This document shows, piece by piece, positions 59,894 through 64,000 of a stretch of DNA of 64,000 nt (position 1 is the stretch's first letter; each line of letters starts with the position of its first letter). The translations under genes and the position numbers were made by a program. The notes beneath the pieces were generated by a model. That model saw only the letters and a program-made list of their open reading frames with translations. It searched no databases and was not told the DNA's origin. The stretch comes from Rhodoferax sp. (GTDB taxonomy: Bacteria > Pseudomonadota > Gammaproteobacteria > Burkholderiales > Burkholderiaceae_C). Where the stretch lies: positions 496,001 through 560,000 of the forward strand of contig JACKLK010000001.1 in assembly GCA_024236015.1 (NCBI GenBank). The letters run 5' to 3'.

Positions 59894-60813
59894 GGTTCGG
59901 CATCCGCGGGATCGGATCGGTCGGAGAACAATCGGGACAGGCTGTCGGCGAGGGCATGCGCCGAAACCGGGTTCTCCAGGACCTGGTCGGCGCCGTGTCG
60001 CATGCGCCGGCTGTGCGGATCCAGGATCAGGATGGACGCATGCAGGCCGGGCGATAGGTCGTCGAACCGGCGGCACGGCTGGTCCAGCACCTGCGTGAGC
60101 GACGCGCCCGACGCAATCGTCTCGAGCAGCCGCTTTTCCCCCGCCAGCAGGGCCTGGGCCCGTTCACGTTCGGCGATCTCGTGCCGCATCAGCTCGAACA
60201 GCCAGGCATGCGCGAGTGCCATCGTGGCCTGCGCAGCCAGCAGGCCCAGTGTGGCGACCGCCGATGGCGTGAACACCCCGGCGTTGCGCCCGTGTTCCAG
60301 ATGGATCATGCCGACCAATCGGTCTTGTTGCATCATCGGAGTGCACAGCACGGCGCGCGGCCGGTGCGTCTGCAGGTACGGGTCACCGTCGAATCGGTCG
60401 GGTGCCGCGGCAGCGTCGAATCGGACGGTCTGGCGCGTCTGCGCCACGTATTGCAGCACGGTCGACGGCGCGAACGAGTCGGGAAGCGCCCGCGCCCCCA
60501 CATGCATGCGGATGGCTCCGTCCACGAACTGCGCGCGGGCCTCGATGCACAGGTCGCCATGCCGACAGGACACCAGCAAGCCGGTCTCGGCCCCGGTCAG
60601 CCCGAGCACACGTGGCAGCAACACCTCGAGCAACCGGTCCCGTCCGGTTTCGCCCGCGATGGATTGCGCCAGCGCGGCGATGGCCTGGCCATCGGCCAGC
60701 ACCGGTGACGTTGCGGGTGCCGGCGCGTCCGTTGCGGTCGCGCGTTCCGGCATCGGCATCGGCATCGCGCTGCGTTCTTCGCTGCCGTGCAGTCCCTGTG
60801 TCATGGCGTGCAT
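59890..60813 (-). CDS. GAF-domain sensor protein, apparently truncated before a kinase module
   Basis: About 307 residues. One complete GAF domain (residues about 55-200: GRDRLLEVLLPRVLGLTGAETGLLV to VLCTPMMQQDRLVGMIHLEHG) is followed by a helix and the beginning of a second GAF (ETIASGASLTQVLDQPCRRF, SPGLHASILILDPHSRRMRHG). That second domain stops after about 45 residues. GAF-GAF architecture normally continues into a histidine kinase; here the frame ends, overlapping the response-regulator start by 4 nt. The ATG at 60813 (MHAMTQGLHG) was used; 60804 is also possible. Ligand unknown. Confidence 0.8.
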   Translation of the reverse strand: MHAMTQGLHGSEERSAMPMPMPERATATDAPAPATSPVLADGQAIAALAQSIAGETGRDRLLEVLLPRVLGLTGAETGLLVSCRHGDLCIEARAQFVDGAIRMHVGARALPDSFAPSTVLQYVAQTRQTVRFDAAAAPDRFDGDPYLQTHRPRAVLCTPMMQQDRLVGMIHLEHGRNAGVFTPSAVATLGLLAAQATMALAHAWLFELMRHEIAERERAQALLAGEKRLLETIASGASLTQVLDQPCRRFDDLSPGLHASILILDPHSRRMRHGADQVLENPVSAHALADSLSRLFSDRSDPADAEP

Positions 60814-61049
60814 CCGTATTGGAATCGGGCCGCCGATCCGGCCCGGTCTTGCCTGGCGTGTCGTCCAGCCTTCGCGCCACGGGTCCCGACCAGGAACGGT
60901 CCGACGCGGCCAGTGGGGGGCCTTGCCGTGACCGATCGGTCCCCGCTGCGCACGCGATCGTGCCACCGCCGTCCGGGTCCCGTCAACTGCCGATCCGGCT
61001 CCCATGGGCGCCGCCACATGTCAACGGACACATGGCCCGGCCGCGGTGG

Positions 61050-61460
61050 TCAGCGTTGGCCGAGCGCCGTACGCAGCGCGGCCAGCAATTCGGCACGGCT
61101 GAACGGAATCGGCAGCACAGCATGGACGTCGATCGGGCCTGTGGACACGGCGGCGGGCGACAGGTCGCGGCGGAACAAGGGCGAGGTCAGGATCAGCGGC
61201 ACCCCGCCCGGAGCCTGCTGGCTGCGGGCCAGTATCAGTGCCTGTCGCCGTGTCGTCACGTTGGCCACGATGGCGTCGGCGGTCACCGCCAACCTGCCAT
61301 GGTGATGGGCCACCACCATGACCGCGAAGCCGGCATCCGCCAGCCACCGTTCCAGCAACGGGCCGATCAGGTTGTCGGGATTGACGAGTGCGATGACGGG
61401 TTGGCGCTGCAAACGGACGCCTCGGCCTGGTTGTCGGCCGCGTCGGCCGTTCACATCCAT
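61050..61460 (-). CDS. Degenerate receiver-like protein
   Basis: About 136 residues resembling a CheY-type receiver: VIALVNPDNLIGPLLERWLADAGFAV is like the first strand and helix, and DVHAVLPIPFSRAELLAALRTAL like the last, with a proline-containing loop. The acidic pocket is missing (VNPDN in place of DDD) and the phospho-acceptor strand reads DAIVANVTT, with no aspartate in the right place. It is therefore unlikely to be phosphorylated; it may act by protein contact. It is upstream of the GAF/OmpR pair with a 236-nt gap. Start uncertain. Confidence 0.6.
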   Translation of the reverse strand: MDVNGRRGRQPGRGVRLQRQPVIALVNPDNLIGPLLERWLADAGFAVMVVAHHHGRLAVTADAIVANVTTRRQALILARSQQAPGGVPLILTSPLFRRDLSPAAVSTGPIDVHAVLPIPFSRAELLAALRTALGQR

Positions 61461-61568
61461 TGGGCCGCACCCGGGCGGCGCCCGTGCGCCAATTCGATCG
61501 CCGATGGTGACAACGGACATGTGGGCCGGCCTGCCGCGCGTCGTCGCCGGCCCCTCGGCAGCACGACG

Positions 61569-62603
61569 CTACCGTACGGCCTGTGCCGGAAAATCGGTGA
61601 GCTGCGCCTTGCCGCCGGCCAGCCTGTCCCGGCTGGCGGCGACCATCTCATGGGGGAAACCCATGGGGACCGCACTGGCCTCGTCCAGTCGTTGCATGTG
61701 GTGCGCCGACAAGCCCGCGTCGTCGGCGCGCAGGTTGTCGGCCAGTTGTTCGTCCGTGCGCGGGCCCAGCACCGGAAGCATGCCTTTGGCCAGTACCCAG
61801 GCCAGCGCGACCTGGCTCGCCGGCAATCCGGTCTCGTCGGCGATGGCCAGCACGGCATCCAGGGTTGCCGTGGCGCGTGCATCGTTCTCGGTGCGAATCA
61901 CGGCGCCCAGGCCCTGTGCGCGGCCACTCTCGCCCCTGCGGTACTTGCCGGTCAGCAGCCCGCCACCCAAAGGCGACCAGCCGACCGTGGCCAGGCCGAA
62001 TGCGGCGGCCATGGGCAGCAACTCGCGTTCGGCCGTGCGTTCCACCAGGCTGTATTCCAGCTGCACCGCCGCCACGGGCGTCGAGCCGCGGAACTGGGCG
62101 AGCAGCGCCGCCGTCGCGACACGCCAGGCGGGGAAATCCGACAGTCCGGCGTACAGGATCTTGCCGGTGCGCGCGAGGTCGTCGAGGCCGCGCATGATCT
62201 CGTCCATCGGCGTGACACCGTCCGGCATGTGCACCCACAGCAGGTCGATGCGGTCCGTCGCGAGCCGCCGCAGGCTGGCCTCGACCGACTGCAGCATGGC
62301 CTTGCGGCTGTTGCCGGTATGCTGCAGGCCGCTGTCCGGCCTGTCGCCCAGCGAGAACTTCGTTGCCAGCACGATCTCGTCACGTTCACTGGCGATGAAC
62401 GCGCCGACCATCTGCTCGGACTGGCCGAACTGGTACTGGTCGGCGGTGTCGATGAAATTCCCGCCGGCGGCGCGATAACGGGTATAGATCTTCAGTGCGT
62501 CGGCTCGGTCGCTGCCGTAACCCCAGCCGGTGCCGAAGTTGGCCGCGCCCAGGGCAAAGGTCGAAACACGCAGGCCGGTCTGGCCAAGAATGCGATAACG
62601 CAT
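61569..62603 (-). CDS. Aldo/keto reductase
   Basis: 344 residues. The catalytic tetrad is visible: D and Y in FIDTADQYQFGQSE, K in VLATKFSLG and H in LLWVHMPDG. NADP-binding elements include VGWSPLGGGLLTGKYRRGE and VLPVLGPRTDEQLADNL. The sequence is of the bacterial AKR group often linked to aldehyde detoxification; substrate unknown. ATG at 62603 (MRYRILGQTGLRVSTFALG). No cotranscribed neighbour is evident; 264 nt without features follow upstream. Confidence 0.92.
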   Translation of the reverse strand: MRYRILGQTGLRVSTFALGAANFGTGWGYGSDRADALKIYTRYRAAGGNFIDTADQYQFGQSEQMVGAFIASERDEIVLATKFSLGDRPDSGLQHTGNSRKAMLQSVEASLRRLATDRIDLLWVHMPDGVTPMDEIMRGLDDLARTGKILYAGLSDFPAWRVATAALLAQFRGSTPVAAVQLEYSLVERTAERELLPMAAAFGLATVGWSPLGGGLLTGKYRRGESGRAQGLGAVIRTENDARATATLDAVLAIADETGLPASQVALAWVLAKGMLPVLGPRTDEQLADNLRADDAGLSAHHMQRLDEASAVPMGFPHEMVAASRDRLAGGKAQLTDFPAQAVR

Positions 62604-62867
62604 GCTGTCACCTCACGAAGGGTCGGTACGGATGGCATGTCGCTGGCCGGCTCGGGTGTCGTGGTCGCCGGCCGCCGCGACGGCTGCGGTCAGCCGCCAC
62701 CGAGATGATCGACCGACCGTGATGACAGTGTGGCGCGCAGCTGCGGTGCATGGCATCCCCCGCAGGGGACGCCCGCGGGCTCCCGGATGGGGGACATGGC
62801 CGTTGGCCCCCAAGGGGACGGCGCATCGGCTGGCCCGGACGGCGCCAGGCCGCGATGCATGGCTGCC
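62604..62867. other. Intergenic region without recognisable gene or motif
   Basis: Between the aldo/keto reductase and the DUF6152 gene. Short GC-rich inverted repeats only; no family-like ORF. It must contain the promoter of the reductase gene. Confidence 0.5.
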
Positions 62868-63347
62868 TCAGGCCGGGTTCGACCGCAACCCGTACAGCTG
62901 CCCGTCGATGATCAGGTATTCGACCCGCGCGAACATGTCGCCTTTTTCATCCGGAAAGGTGTAGGCCACGGCCGAGACGGTATCGCCGGCCTTGGGCTGC
63001 GGCACCTTCCAGGCGTTGATGCGGGTCATCGGCGACAACTCGATGGTCCAGTCGCCCCGGCGCCGGGGCAGCTGTGCGGCCGCCAGCACCTTGGCGCCGT
63101 CGACGCTGCTGGTCTGCGCCGGTACCGACAGGCTGGCCAGGTTGGCCGGCAACACGGCGTCGGCGGTGACGGTGACGACGATTTCCGCGTGCGGGTTCTG
63201 CCATTTGACGGCCTTCACCTTGCCGGCGAGGTAGATCGGCCGGTTCTGGTCGAAGCTCGACCAGCCGTGATGGGCCAGGGCGTTGCGGTGTGTGGCGGCA
63301 AGTGCAAGGGCGCAGCCGGCCCCGGTGAGGATGTGACGACGTTGCAT
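62868..63347 (-). CDS. DUF6152-family exported protein
   Basis: 159 residues with a twin-arginine-like or Sec signal (MQRRHILTGAGCALALAATH...NALA). The mature start HHGWSSFDQNRPIYLAGKVKAVKWQNPHAEI is the DUF6152 signature, a small beta-sheet domain. LEYLIIDGQLYGLR-like sequence ends it (VEYLIIDGQLYGLR). Function unknown; members usually sit beside a DUF6644 membrane protein, as here. AAGGA precedes the ATG at 63347. It starts 17 nt after the DUF6644 stop. Confidence 0.82.
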   Translation of the reverse strand: MQRRHILTGAGCALALAATHRNALAHHGWSSFDQNRPIYLAGKVKAVKWQNPHAEIVVTVTADAVLPANLASLSVPAQTSSVDGAKVLAAAQLPRRRGDWTIELSPMTRINAWKVPQPKAGDTVSAVAYTFPDEKGDMFARVEYLIIDGQLYGLRSNPA

Positions 63348-63363
63348 GGTGATGGTCCTTGGG

Positions 63364-63843
63364 TCAGACATAGGCGATCCAGCGTCCGCAGGCGATCACG
63401 GCGATCCAGATCAGGATCGATAGACCCGCTTGCAGTCGGGTGGTTCCCTGCGCGGCGTCGATGGCGCCGCGGGCATGCAACACGGCCGCGTTGGTGCCGG
63501 CGGCGAACAGCAGGCCCATCTTGAGCACGAAGGCCGGGTTGGCGATCAGGTTCGCCACGTTGGTGGCGAACATCGTGAGCCCGGATGCCGCGGCGAGCAG
63601 GAAGCCGGCCAGTGTCCATGGCAGGACACGGCGCGCGAGCTGGCGCGGGTCCAGGCCACGTAATCCGCCCAGGATCGCCAGGTCGACGACCCACAAGGTG
63701 CCGAACACCAGCGCCAGGCCGACGATGTGTATCGTCTCCAGCGTCGGATAGGCATAGGGGTGGACCCGCAGCCAGACGATGGGTGCCCAGTGGTGCAGGG
63801 CGTCGAGCACGGCAGGGGGGGCGAGGGCTGCTGGCGGCGTCAT
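63364..63843 (-). CDS. DUF6644-family membrane protein
   Basis: 159 residues with about four hydrophobic helices; the second starts TLETIHIVGLALVFGTLWVVDL, which holds a conserved histidine, and GLRGLDPRQLARRVLPWT is the conserved loop. The family neighbours DUF6152 proteins and has been left without a function; the histidines in helices could coordinate heme or metal, which is a guess. The ATG at 63843 begins the conserved region. Confidence 0.8.
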   Translation of the reverse strand: MTPPAALAPPAVLDALHHWAPIVWLRVHPYAYPTLETIHIVGLALVFGTLWVVDLAILGGLRGLDPRQLARRVLPWTLAGFLLAAASGLTMFATNVANLIANPAFVLKMGLLFAAGTNAAVLHARGAIDAAQGTTRLQAGLSILIWIAVIACGRWIAYV

Positions 63844-63882
63844 GCGGTGCGGGGAGGTCGCAGGGCCGGGTGCCCGTCGTGC

Positions 63883-64000
63883 CTATTTCAGGCTGCCCGA
63901 CAGGAACTGCGCCAGCCGCTCGCTTTTCGGTCGCGCCAGGACCTCGGCCGGCACGCCTTCTTCCTCGATGCGTCCCTGGTGCAGGAAGATCAGGTGGTTG
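63883..64000 (-). CDS. Polar amino acid ABC transporter ATPase (HisP-like), 3' end only
   Basis: The last 39 codons of a gene entering from the right edge. The C-terminus reads NHLIFLHQGRIEEEGVPAEV, then a short stretch ending RLAQFLSGSLK, closely like the end of HisP. It would power import of histidine, arginine or a similar amino acid. The nucleotide-binding motifs lie outside the window, so the identification rests on the tail only. Confidence 0.8.
   Translation of the reverse strand, partial: NHLIFLHQGRIEEEGVPAEVLARPKSERLAQFLSGSLK

Noticed and set aside
1..64000. Insertion sequences, prophage, integrons, tRNA or rRNA genes
   Set aside because: No transposase, integrase, phage structural protein or RNA-gene-like sequence was recognised on either strand.

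Overview
The window is about 64 kb of GC-rich chromosomal DNA with closely packed genes. A Bug/TctC-type binding protein, several Liv- and sugar-type ABC importers, DUF6351, DUF6152 and DUF6644 proteins and a fused LivM-LivG point to an aerobic, catabolically versatile betaproteobacterium of the order Burkholderiales (Comamonadaceae-like). This placement rests on gene content, not phylogeny. I saw no rRNA, tRNA, insertion sequence, phage or CRISPR array.

Layout. 1-6.4 kb: the 5' part of a purine nucleoside phosphorylase, a ClC channel, a NYN-LOTUS protein, then a nitroreductase, a YchJ protein and a tungsten aldehyde oxidoreductase. 6.4-19.2 kb: a long minus-strand cluster with hydratase, feruloyl-CoA-synthase-like ligase, thiolase, SDR, thioesterase, Liv-type importer, acyl-CoA dehydrogenase and MarR regulator. 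It reads as uptake and beta-oxidation of hydroxycinnamate or phenylpropanoid acids. 19.4-23.0 kb: E1alpha, E1beta and E2 of a branched-chain-type 2-oxoacid dehydrogenase. 23.2-24.6 kb: four small plus-strand genes. 24.6-29.4 kb: an N-acyl-D-amino-acid deacylase, SDR and Bug operon opposite a LacI regulator. 29.6-33 kb: lipoprotein MsrA and a response regulator/hybrid kinase pair.

33.0-39.1 kb: one 2023-residue protein joining a GMC (cholesterol-oxidase-like) oxidoreductase, an alpha/beta hydrolase and a PhoD-like phosphatase. This is the most unusual object in the window. 39.1-44.0 kb: acyltransferase, enoyl-CoA hydratase, and opposed M81 and M20 peptidase-family genes. 44.3-48 kb: a DUF6351 lipoprotein and an exported alpha/beta hydrolase lacking its nucleophile. 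48.2-55.5 kb: an EEP hydrolase, a beta-hydroxyacid dehydrogenase and a sugar-type ABC importer, divergent from a DmdA-like tetrahydrofolate-dependent demethylase. 55.8-61.5 kb: a Tat-exported chloroperoxidase-like hydrolase, WrbA and several incomplete signalling proteins. 61.6-64 kb: an aldo/keto reductase, the DUF6152/DUF6644 pair and the 3' end of a HisP-like ATPase gene.

How the genes fit together. The 6.4-19.2 kb cluster forms a coherent route from importer through CoA ligation, hydration, oxidation and thiolysis to a free aromatic acid, with a MarR regulator at its end and an AT-rich palindrome at its head. Elsewhere the arrangement is one of small operons with 4-nt overlaps. All functions are inferred from recognisable sequence motifs and gene order; no database search was run.
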